From Cytophagales bacterium (GTDB taxonomy: Bacteria > Bacteroidota > Bacteroidia > Cytophagales > Cytophagaceae), in NCBI GenBank assembly GCA_025360235.1, contig JANYCO010000627.1, positions 1 to 6,448 of the forward strand: 6,448 bases of DNA. The letters are read 5' to 3'. Both the position numbers and the translations under genes were made by a program. Below are positions 1 to 6,217 of the stretch, one piece after another; the stretch's first letter is position 1; each line of letters begins with the position of its first letter. The notes under the pieces are model-generated. The model saw only the letters and a list, made by a program, of their open reading frames with translations. It had not been told where the DNA came from and did no database searches.

Positions 1-15
1 GACAAAAAGTCGTTT

Positions 16-675
16 ATGAAAAATTATTGGTGGAAAATTCTCTGTATTGCTCTTTTAATGTATTCGTTTACAGCTGGATTTCTTTCACATGTACCCCGCA
101 TCGAACAATTGCGTGAAACCATTCGCAATTTATACTTTCATGTTCCGATGTGGTTTGGAATGACATTACTTCTTATCCTTTCCTTTAGCTATTCCATTGC
201 TTATTTATCAAGCAATAAAAACGACCATGATCTTGTAGCGGTAGAAACTGCCAATATGGGCATGGTGTTTGGCATATTAGGATTACTTACCGGAATGGTT
301 TGGGCAAATTTTACATGGGGCGCCTTCTGGACCAAAGATCCTAAATTAAATGCTGCTGCAGCCGCAATGCTAATGTATTCAGCGTATTTTGTATTGAGAG
401 GTTCTTTTCAGGATGATCAAAAAAAAGCAAGGGTGAGTGCAATCTTTAACATTTTCGCTTTCCCGACTTTTGTTGCGCTGATCTATATCATGCCTAGACT
501 TGTAGACTCACTGCATCCAGGCAATGGCGGCAATCCGGGCTTCAACATGTACGACCGTGACAGAGAAATGAATATTGTCTTTTATTCAGCCAACATTGGT
601 TTTATATTATTAGGAATCTGGATCGCTTCATTAAGGGTCCGATTAAGAAAAATAGAAACTGGTTTAGAAGCATAA
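16..675 (+). CDS. ccmC: Cytochrome c maturation heme-handling membrane protein CcmC (CcsA/CcmC family)
   Basis: A 219-residue polytopic inner-membrane protein that, by family knowledge, binds heme on the outer face of the membrane and passes it to CcmE. Seen here: six hydrophobic segments (about 7-23, 43-65, 80-98, 112-128, 141-160 and 188-206); the conserved external His in FHVP (H42); a tryptophan-rich WWD-type motif at 96-112 (W97, W101, W105, D108, P109); and the second heme-ligand His in SLHPG (H166 or adjacent). Length fits the family (about 220-250). The frame is open to the left edge, so a start further upstream cannot be excluded, but the ATG followed by K-N-Y-W-W-K-I-L resembles Bacteroidota CcmC N-termini. 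The start overlaps a possible TGA stop at 17-19 in another frame, so an upstream gene (ccmB would be expected) may end in an ATGA overlap; that is inference. The CcmD-like gene follows after 9 nt. CcmF shares the WWD motif but is much larger. Confidence 0.93.
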   Translation: MKNYWWKILCIALLMYSFTAGFLSHVPRIEQLRETIRNLYFHVPMWFGMTLLLILSFSYSIAYLSSNKNDHDLVAVETANMGMVFGILGLLTGMVWANFTWGAFWTKDPKLNAAAAAMLMYSAYFVLRGSFQDDQKKARVSAIFNIFAFPTFVALIYIMPRLVDSLHPGNGGNPGFNMYDRDREMNIVFYSANIGFILLGIWIASLRVRLRKIETGLEA

Positions 676-684
676 ATTTTAGTT

Positions 685-909
685 ATGAAAATATACAAAT
701 ACCTCGCAGCAATCCTTTTGGCCTTGGCACCATTACTCTCTCGAGCCCAAAAACCAGAGAATGTAGAGATGGCAGACAATTTCCGTAAAGAAGGCAAAAT
801 CTATGTTGTAGTAGCAGTTGTTTTAATAATTCTAACGGGAATTTTTGTCTACTTATTTATGTTAGATAAAAAAGTAAGCAAAATTGAAAACCAATTAAAA
901 CAAAAATGA
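685..909 (+). CDS. ccmD: Small CcmD-like membrane protein of the cytochrome c maturation operon
   Basis: A 74-residue protein. Residues 1-21 look like a signal peptide (basic start, hydrophobic core, A-P-L-L-S-R-A-Q cleavage-like end). A short acidic/polar stretch (about 22-37, including M-A-D-N-F-R-K-E-G-K) precedes one transmembrane segment at about 39-60, and the C-terminus is lysine-rich (61-74). In proteobacterial System I, CcmD is a tiny single-span protein that helps release heme-loaded CcmE from the CcmABC complex. A matching role is inferred from position between ccmC and ccmE, size and the single span. It has an N-terminal hydrophobic segment that classical CcmD lacks, so the family link rests on context and a Bacteroidota-typical sequence pattern. 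Its TGA stop overlaps the ccmE ATG (ATGA at 906-909), suggesting translational coupling. Confidence 0.8.
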   Translation: MKIYKYLAAILLALAPLLSRAQKPENVEMADNFRKEGKIYVVVAVVLIILTGIFVYLFMLDKKVSKIENQLKQK

Positions 910-1322
910 AAACATCACACATTATCTTGCTTGTAATTATTGCTGTAGCTATTGGAGTTATCATCTCTACAACAGGCGATGCAAGCCAATATGTTTCTTT
1001 CAAAGAAGCCTATCAAATGTCGAAAGATGGTGACGACGACAAAGTACACGTGGTAGGAAAATTAAAGAAAGCTCCTGATGGCACAATCGTAGGAATGTTT
1101 TACAACCCCATAATAAATCCGAATCGTTTTGAATTTATTTTAGTGGACAATAATAAGGAAGAACATCCGGTCATTTATCAAAATGCCAAGCCACAGGATT
1201 TTGACAAATCGGAACAAGTAGTAATCGTAGGCAATGTAAAAGGTAATGTTTTTGTGGCCGATGAAATACTAATGAAATGCCCTTCCAAATACGAAGAAAA
1301 AGAAGTGAAAGCTTCTCTATAA
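906..1322 (+). CDS. ccmE: Heme chaperone CcmE, Cys-type (CxxxY) variant
   Basis: A 138-residue heme chaperone: an N-terminal membrane anchor (about 5-22) followed by the CcmE OB-fold beta-barrel domain (about 28-125) on the outer face of the membrane, ending in a short charged tail. The family accepts heme from CcmC and hands it to CcmF. Domain signatures include the strand pattern V-H-V-V-G-K-L at 47-53, V-V-I-V-G-N-V at 105-111, and V-F-V-A-D-E-I-L just before the heme motif. The canonical HxxxY heme-binding motif is replaced by C-P-S-K-Y (C125 to Y129; the Cys codon is at 1278-1280), as in the variant CcmE known from archaea and some anaerobic bacteria. Length is a little shorter than the E. 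coli protein (about 159), mostly through a short tail. It overlaps the CcmD-like gene by 4 nt and ends 14 nt before ccmF. The family call is firm; the chemistry of heme attachment is inferred. Confidence 0.93.
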   Translation: MKTSHIILLVIIAVAIGVIISTTGDASQYVSFKEAYQMSKDGDDDKVHVVGKLKKAPDGTIVGMFYNPIINPNRFEFILVDNNKEEHPVIYQNAKPQDFDKSEQVVIVGNVKGNVFVADEILMKCPSKYEEKEVKASL

Positions 1323-1336
1323 TTTAATTTACCAAT

Positions 1337-3928
1337 ATGTTTGATCTAGCGATTGGCGATTTCGGCCATCTGTTTGTAATAATCTCTTTTATCAGTTCGC
1401 TGATCGCCACCATCGCTTATTTCAAAGCCAGTCAGGCGAATCCTTTATACAACCAAAATAATTCTAAAGATTTTATTTCCTGGAGAAACTTTGCGCGGTG
1501 GACTTATTTCCTTCATGCTTTTAGTGTGTTTGGAGTTGTTGTAAGTTTGTTCAGCCTAATCTACGGCCATCATTACGAATATCATTATGCATGGAGCCAC
1601 TCTTCCAACAGTCTCCCATGGTACTACATGATTTCTTGTTTCTGGGAAGGACAGGAAGGAAGTTTTCTCCTTTGGATTTTCTGGCATGTACTTTTAGGAT
1701 TAATATTAATAAAAGTTAACAAAACATGGGAAGCTCCACTGATGGCGGTTTTCTGTTTGGTACAAACTTTTTTAGCATCAATGATCATAGGAGTAGTTAT
1801 TCCTGTATTAGAAATTAAGATCGGAAGTTCTCCTTTTATATTATTAAAAGACTACATGGGAAACCTCCCTGTCTACAGCATCAATCCTAATTTTATACCA
1901 AAAGACGGAACAGGCTTAAATCCGCTTTTGCAAAATTACTGGATGGTGATCCACCCTCCTACATTGTTCTTAGGTTTTGCAGCCACGATCGTTCCTTTCG
2001 CTTATATGATGGCCGGACTTTGGCAGAAACAATACAAAGAATGGGTGCGCCCTGCTCTGCCATGGGCCTTATTTGCAAGCGTTGTACTCGGCACAGGAAT
2101 TTTAATGGGTGGCTATTGGGCTTATGAAACACTGAATTTTGGCGGCTACTGGAATTGGGATCCTGTAGAAAACGCAGTGTTCGTTCCTTGGCTTATTTTG
2201 ATTGCCTGTATTCACACGATGATTATTTACCGAAACAATAGTTCGGCTTTAGTAATGTCGATAATACTTGTGGCTGCCATGTATATTTTAATTTTATACT
2301 CTACCTTCCTTACAAGAAGCGGCATACTTGGAGAATCTTCTGTTCACTCCTTTACTGACCTAGGTTTGTCCGGACAGTTATTTATATATCTAATGACCTT
2401 CATCGCTTTAGTAATTTTCCTAATAAGTAAAACATGGAAAAACATTCCTAAGACGGACAAGGACCTAAGTATTTACACACGCGATTTTTGGATTTTCATA
2501 GGAGTAGCTACCTTATGTGTAGCCGCTTTCCAAATAATCACAACCACCTCTTTTCCTGTTTACAATGCCATAGGGAGAAGTTTTGGATTAAAATGGAACA
2601 TTGCTGCACCACCGGACCAGGAAGCGCATTACAGTTTCTGGCAAATTGGTTTCGCTATTCTTATTGCCTTTTTATCAGGTATAGGACAATTTTTCTGGTG
2701 GCAAAAAATTGACAGTAAAAAACTTTGGAACTCGATAGCGGTTCCAATTATTCTGGCCTTTCTCATCACCAGCATTATCCTCATCTCAGGACCGATAGGC
2801 TGGACAGACATTAAAATTGAAAGACCTAGTTATATCCTCCTACTACTCTTTTCTTTATTTTCTCTATTTTCAAATATTTCCATTTTCTTTAGCGTAATCA
2901 AAAATAATTATCGTCTTGCCGGTGGCGCTATCGCTCATATTGGTGTGGCCTTAATGCTGATCGGGATTTTATATTCTTCCGGATTTTCTAAAACCATTTC
3001 CCTCAACAGTTCAGGTCTTTTGTATTCCAAACAATTGTCCAACGAACAAAACGCTGAAAACATTTTACTCTTCCGCAACGATCCGCAACGTATGAAAGAG
3101 TTTTCCCTTAAATACAAAGGCTCAAGATTAGAAGCAAAAGGTTATCCTGATTATCTGAATAAAGATTATCTGATCCAACTGGAGAACCCGGAACTAGTGG
3201 TCACCAGAAAGGATGTCGTATACGATGGTGAAGTATATTATAAAAAAGGTGATACGATTAAAATTTCTCCTGAGAATACCTATTACGAAGTAGAATATAC
3301 AAAAAACGGAAAGGACACTTTCAATCTTTTTCCTCGTTTACAGAAAAATAAAAAAATGGGCTCGATCGCCTCTCCTGATATTAAACGTTTTGCGGGAAGA
3401 GATCTTTACTCACATTTATCAATGGTTCCGGTAGAAGACGAAGAGCGTGAATGGAGCGAAACGGAAGAATACAAAGTAAGACAAGGCGATACCATATTTA
3501 TAAACGATTACATTACGATCCTGGATGAAATGGAACGTTTAACTTCTCTTCCCGCTATTAAGCTGGCACCGGAAGATATTGCGGTACGCGCGCACATAAG
3601 AATCTTAGGTAAGGAGGGGAAAAATTTCAGCCTTCATCCTGTTTATGTGATCAAAATCTCTGAGGGAAATATGGTTGGAATTGTACCGGATGTAAACGAA
3701 GACCTTGGAATCAGAGTTGCTCTACTAAATATAGATCCAAAAACGGAGACATTTACTCTAGGTGTAAATACTTCTCAAAAAGATTATATCATTTTAAAAG
3801 TAGTAGAAAAACCTTTGATCAATTTACTTTGGCTGGGCACCTTTCTTTTGGTGATCGGCATGACTATGGCTATTGTGAGGCGTTATCAGGAGTTTAAAAA
3901 GATGAGGGATAAAGGGCAGGAAGTCTAG
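1337..3928 (+). CDS. ccmF: Cytochrome c heme lyase subunit CcmF (CcsA/CcmF family), enlarged form
   Basis: An 863-residue polytopic membrane protein that, by family knowledge, takes heme from CcmE and ligates it to the CxxCH motif of apocytochrome c. Seen: about fourteen hydrophobic segments from residue 12 to 549 and one more at 827-847. The WWD domain (about 258-286) is intact, with G-G-Y-W-A-Y-E-T-L then G-G-Y-W-N-W-D-P-V-E-N. Four histidines sit where CcmF needs them: H206 (V-I-H-P-P) and H337 (S-V-H-S-F) flank the WWD domain as external heme ligands, and H293 and H534 (A-I-A-H-I-G-V-A) lie in membrane segments. Between the last two membrane segments is a large soluble, presumably periplasmic, domain (about 550-826). 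E. coli CcmF has 647 residues, so this protein is over 200 longer, mainly in that domain. The ATG lies 14 nt after ccmE and no in-frame alternative looks better. An unannotated Bacteroidota homologue may be listed simply as ccsA. Confidence 0.95.
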   Translation: MFDLAIGDFGHLFVIISFISSLIATIAYFKASQANPLYNQNNSKDFISWRNFARWTYFLHAFSVFGVVVSLFSLIYGHHYEYHYAWSHSSNSLPWYYMISCFWEGQEGSFLLWIFWHVLLGLILIKVNKTWEAPLMAVFCLVQTFLASMIIGVVIPVLEIKIGSSPFILLKDYMGNLPVYSINPNFIPKDGTGLNPLLQNYWMVIHPPTLFLGFAATIVPFAYMMAGLWQKQYKEWVRPALPWALFASVVLGTGILMGGYWAYETLNFGGYWNWDPVENAVFVPWLILIACIHTMIIYRNNSSALVMSIILVAAMYILILYSTFLTRSGILGESSVHSFTDLGLSGQLFIYLMTFIALVIFLISKTWKNIPKTDKDLSIYTRDFWIFIGVATLCVAAFQIITTTSFPVYNAIGRSFGLKWNIAAPPDQEAHYSFWQIGFAILIAFLSGIGQFFWWQKIDSKKLWNSIAVPIILAFLITSIILISGPIGWTDIKIERPSYILLLLFSLFSLFSNISIFFSVIKNNYRLAGGAIAHIGVALMLIGILYSSGFSKTISLNSSGLLYSKQLSNEQNAENILLFRNDPQRMKEFSLKYKGSRLEAKGYPDYLNKDYLIQLENPELVVTRKDVVYDGEVYYKKGDTIKISPENTYYEVEYTKNGKDTFNLFPRLQKNKKMGSIASPDIKRFAGRDLYSHLSMVPVEDEEREWSETEEYKVRQGDTIFINDYITILDEMERLTSLPAIKLAPEDIAVRAHIRILGKEGKNFSLHPVYVIKISEGNMVGIVPDVNEDLGIRVALLNIDPKTETFTLGVNTSQKDYIILKVVEKPLINLLWLGTFLLVIGMTMAIVRRYQEFKKMRDKGQEV

Positions 3929-3960
3929 ATTAGGATTCTTAGGATTGATTTAATTATAGG

Positions 3961-4731
3961 ATGTTGAATGAGATTACATTGATTGGTTCGGGGAATGTTG
4001 CCTGGCATTTGGGAAAGGCTTTGGTAAAAGCAGGTCACAAAATCAATACTATCTACAGTCGAAGTACTTTTAACGCTATTGCACTTGCTAATCAGTTACC
4101 AGACTCGGATGTAGTATCCAATCCGGATTTCAGCAAAAACATTTCTCGATTTTTTATTATTGCTGTCAGTGATAATGCCATTGAAGAAGTTGTTTCGAAA
4201 ATCACACTTCCTGAAAATGCAATCGTTGCCCATACCTCTGGTTCTATGCCGATGGAAGTGCTAAAAAAAAATCGGCGTCACGGCGTTTTTTATCCTTTAC
4301 AGACGTTTACAAAAGAAAAAGAAATAAATCTTTCGGAAGTACCTTTTGGTATTGAAGGTTCTGATACTAGTACCTACGAAGAACTAAATAAACTTGCGCT
4401 TTCATTAAGCAAGAATGTTCAGCCAATGGATTCGGACCAACGAAAAACGATTCATCTTGCAGCAGTATTTGCCTGCAATTTTACCAATCATTTATTTTCG
4501 ATTTCGGAAGAAATATTGAAAGAGAAAGAATTGAATTTTTCATTACTGGAAGCCTTAATAAAAGAGACGGCTCAAAAAGCATTTGAAATTAGCCCTCTGG
4601 CAGCCCAGACAGGGCCAGCTGTAAGAGGTGATGAGAAGATAATGGAACAGCAGCTTGCTTCGCTAAAGAATGAGCCAGAGTTACAGGAATTGTATAGGAT
4701 ATTTTCGGAGCGGATAAAAAAGTCGAAATAG
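3961..4731 (+). CDS. Rossmann-like and DUF2520 domain NAD(P)-binding protein
   Basis: A 256-residue soluble, presumably cytoplasmic protein. The N-terminal Rossmann fold starts with I-T-L-I-G-S-G-N-V-A-W-H-L-G (5-18), a glycine-rich dinucleotide loop; after the second strand comes I-Y-S-R-S (31-35), where Ser/Arg suggests NADPH preference (inference). Further family motifs are H-T-S-G-S (91-95) and G-V-F-Y-P-L-Q-T-F (108-116). The helical DUF2520 half contains H-L-A-A-V-F-A-C-N-F-T-N-H-L (165-178) and Q-T-G-P-A-V-R-G-D (216-224). The architecture resembles ProC and 6-phosphogluconate-type dehydrogenases, but the substrate of the DUF2520 family is not established as far as I know. Length is normal and the frame intact. 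It begins 32 nt after ccmF on the same strand with no terminator seen, so co-transcription is possible. It converges on the minus-strand lipoprotein gene with 4 bp between stops. Confidence 0.9.
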   Translation: MLNEITLIGSGNVAWHLGKALVKAGHKINTIYSRSTFNAIALANQLPDSDVVSNPDFSKNISRFFIIAVSDNAIEEVVSKITLPENAIVAHTSGSMPMEVLKKNRRHGVFYPLQTFTKEKEINLSEVPFGIEGSDTSTYEELNKLALSLSKNVQPMDSDQRKTIHLAAVFACNFTNHLFSISEEILKEKELNFSLLEALIKETAQKAFEISPLAAQTGPAVRGDEKIMEQQLASLKNEPELQELYRIFSERIKKSK

Positions 4732-4735
4732 ATTA

Positions 4736-5278
4736 TTACTTCTTTAGCAAAACATAACGTTTCAATATTTTTTCACAGTCAGAATTCTTATCCGAAATAA
4801 TATTTAATAATACTGCATTGGAATTATCTCCAAGTTTTATAACTGCATTAATACTTGTATTATTATCGTTTGAATAACACGAGTAATCAATTAATAAACC
4901 ATCTATTGTAATTTTTATAACCTTACCGGATTCAGCTGAAACATCATTAGACTTCTTTAGCATATCTGAAATTACTTTACCTTCCATATTTACAAATTCA
5001 TATAGTACCATATTGGAATCTTCAAAAAAAAATAATGCATTAGGCTCTTCGGGAATATACTCTTCTGTCATTCCTAATTTATTAATTCTTGTCAAATCCA
5101 GGAGACCGCGCATATTAGTTCGTGTATCATAAACTTCTTTCTCCAAAGCCTCATCATCAAGCTCCTCTTTTAACAGTTGCTTTTCAGATTCTGAATCTAT
5201 CGTATTAGTATTGTTTTTATTCGAGCAAGAAAACTGAAGCATCAATACAGCTACACAAATAATTAAGATTATTTTCAT
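4736..5278 (-). CDS. Hypothetical small putative lipoprotein
   Basis: I do not recognise this 180-residue protein. The N-terminus (1-17) is a short hydrophobic signal-like segment followed by Cys18 (L-Q-F-S-C-S-N-K), then a polar linker rich in Asn, Ser and Glu. That arrangement suggests a signal-peptidase-II lipoprotein, although the lipobox is imperfect (Gln at -3, Phe at -2). Residues 30-52 are strongly acidic and helix-like; the rest (about 80-180) alternates short hydrophobic strands, as in a small beta-rich domain. Two further cysteines (C134, C168) could form a disulfide. There is no catalytic motif I can name. The ATG is chosen because it directly gives the signal sequence. It stands alone on the minus strand, with its upstream region running into the palindromic repeat cluster, and has no obvious functional partner here. 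A real gene is likely; the lipoprotein call is moderate. Confidence 0.75.
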   Translation of the reverse strand: MKIILIICVAVLMLQFSCSNKNNTNTIDSESEKQLLKEELDDEALEKEVYDTRTNMRGLLDLTRINKLGMTEEYIPEEPNALFFFEDSNMVLYEFVNMEGKVISDMLKKSNDVSAESGKVIKITIDGLLIDYSCYSNDNNTSINAVIKLGDNSNAVLLNIISDKNSDCEKILKRYVLLKK

Positions 5279-5360
5279 TTTATATGTTTTTAAAAATTTG
5301 CATAATATGAAGGGTCACTTCACCAGACATGGGGTATAAGATATTTTTTGTTTCATTTTT

Positions 5361-5376
5361 TATCCCGCTAGGAATA
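5361..5376. repeat. Imperfect short palindrome at the edge of the intergenic repeat cluster
   Basis: The stretch TATCCCGCTAGGAATA is an imperfect palindrome (TATCC against GGAATA, with a 1-nt offset). It lies 83-98 bp upstream of the lipoprotein start and just outside the better-formed repeat unit that begins at 5384. It may be a decayed member of the same repeat family or chance. The DNA between the lipoprotein start (5278) and 5360 is AT-rich leader in which I found no promoter matching the Bacteroidota -7/-33 consensus. Confidence 0.3.
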
Positions 5377-5383
5377 TAAGATC

Positions 5384-5479
5384 GGTAGCAATAAATTTCC
5401 CAGAAACATTAAGTGCCATTAGGCACGAAATATATCACCCCTAAAGGACTAGTGATGTGTAGGGATCAAATATTCTACC
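5384..5479. repeat. 96-bp palindromic intergenic repeat unit with imperfect terminal inverted repeats
   Basis: The ends are inverted copies of each other: GGTAGCAATAAATTTCCC at 5384-5401, and GGTAGAATATTTGATCCCT read on the minus strand from 5479 to 5461, sharing GGTAG, an AATA core and CCC with small offsets. Inside is a strong palindrome, GTGCC-ATTA-GGCAC (5413-5426), and the half-unit CCCCTAAAGGACTA (5438-5451). Small GTGCC/GGCAC and CCCTAAAGGG palindromes beside GGTAG-type ends resemble dispersed intergenic repeats that I associate with Bacteroidota genomes and with REP-type elements mobilised in trans. That family assignment is from memory of the pattern, not from a search. No open reading frame of note lies inside. 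Confidence 0.6.
5413..5426. repeat. GTGCC/GGCAC palindrome
   Basis: Five perfectly paired bases (5413-5417 with 5422-5426) enclose an ATTA loop. It is the core hairpin of the repeat unit at 5384-5479. There is no T-tract on either side, so it is not a canonical intrinsic terminator. Confidence 0.65.
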
Positions 5480-5506
5480 AATATTAGTCCCTAAAGGGGC
5501 TATTGG
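5478..5506. repeat. CCCTAAAGGG-type hairpin of the repeat cluster
   Basis: AGTCCC (5486-5491) pairs with GGGGCT (5496-5501) around a TAAA loop with one G-T wobble; T5485-A5502 extends the stem. After a 3-nt bulge (5482-5484), CCAA (5478-5481) pairs with TTGG (5503-5506). The core CCCTAAAGG is also a 9-bp direct repeat of 5439-5447, exactly 50 bp away. The region 5486-5501 is additionally a rough inverted copy of 5438-5451. No T-tract follows, so a repeat or transcript-structure role is more likely than an intrinsic terminator. From 5507 to 5533 I see nothing further. Confidence 0.55.
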
Positions 5507-5533
5507 CGGCATATCCATTCTCTGTTTTAGCTA

Positions 5534-6189
5534 TCAAAGTTCGTAAAGTCCTGAAGTTAATTTCACAATTTCTTTCCCTTTGAATTGTCCGTATTCCCAA
5601 GTTGGTTCGTCAAACTTTTTATACCCAGTCAATTCTTTTGTATCAATGTTTATTTTACAAATTCTTTTGTTAGCCATATCACATACAAAAACAAAGTCGC
5701 CAAACACTCTCATTTGTTCTGGGTAATTGAGGATATCTGGATTTTCATGGTCTCCTCCGATTCTAAACAACTCCTTTTCTGTTTCAAGTGAAAATTGTCC
5801 TATATAATGAGATACTGGCTGAGCAATCCAAAGATTTTCAACTTTTCAAGTGCAATGCTATATATCGTATCAAAACCCGTTTCAAATTGTCCAATGCTAT
5901 ATTCTTTGATTTTGTTCCCTTCATTATCATGGCGAATAATTTTTGAGTCATGAAAGATACAAGTCAAATACCCACCACTGTCAAGTTGGATACATTCAGT
6001 ATATGCTGATTCAAGTATTCGCCAAACTTTTCCGAACTTAATTTTCGTGTATTCTTCTTTACTAATCTCTGAAAATTTATCCAAATCTGTTTTAAAAAAA
6101 ACATCCTCTTCTTTTTCGTTACGATCAATGAAAAACAAGAAATTATCACTGCAAAAAAAATTAAACCCTTTTTTGGAAATCAGTTTCAT
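5534..6189 (-). pseudogene. Beta-propeller-like hypothetical protein, broken by a one-nucleotide frameshift
   Basis: Two minus-strand frames read as one protein interrupted once. The 5' part (ATG at 6189-6187) continues to a TAG at 5802-5800; the 3' part is open in another frame from 5845 to a TGA at 5536-5534. Adding one A to the GAAAAG run (plus-strand T-run 5843-5846) joins them smoothly: D-T-I-Y-S-I-A-L-E-K, then V-E-N-L-W-I-A-Q-P-V-S-H-Y-I-G-Q-F. The restored product is about 218 residues. It has blade-like repeats: S-K-I-I-R-H-D-N-E-G-N-K-I-K-E-Y; L-W-I-A-Q-P...Y-I-G-Q-F; and Y-P-E-Q-M-R-V-F-G-D-F-V-F-V-C-D-M-A-N-K-R-I, the last resembling NHL/6-bladed propeller blades. No signal peptide or lipobox is seen. 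The frame is open upstream to 6273, with TTG codons near 6255, but the ATG is preferred because its leader is A-rich and the extension runs into the 6218-6289 inverted repeat. A full propeller is usually over 300 residues, so an N-terminal loss is possible. Function unknown; a sequencing error would also explain the shift. Confidence 0.65.
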
Positions 6190-6217
6190 ATTTGTTCTAT
6201 CAGTTAATGTTATTATC

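Noticed and set aside
582..797. Minus-strand open frame over the ccmC/ccmD-like junction
   Set aside because: It is antisense to two well-supported genes and has no recognisable domain.
2488..2712. Plus-strand open frame inside ccmF
   Set aside because: It lies wholly within the intact ccmF frame and its composition looks like an out-of-frame reading of a membrane protein.
2629..3117. Two minus-strand open frames opposite ccmF
   Set aside because: Both are antisense to ccmF, short and without coding character.
5384..5506. CRISPR array
   Set aside because: The repeats are short palindromes in mixed orientation with no regularly spaced identical units of 25-40 bp.
5585..5791. Plus-strand open frame opposite the propeller pseudogene
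   Set aside because: The minus-strand reading has coherent propeller-like repeats; this one is its antisense shadow.
5843..5846. Programmed ribosomal frameshift site
   Set aside because: The run is only four A bases and lacks an X-XXY-YYZ heptamer in the zero frame; no strong downstream stem was seen.
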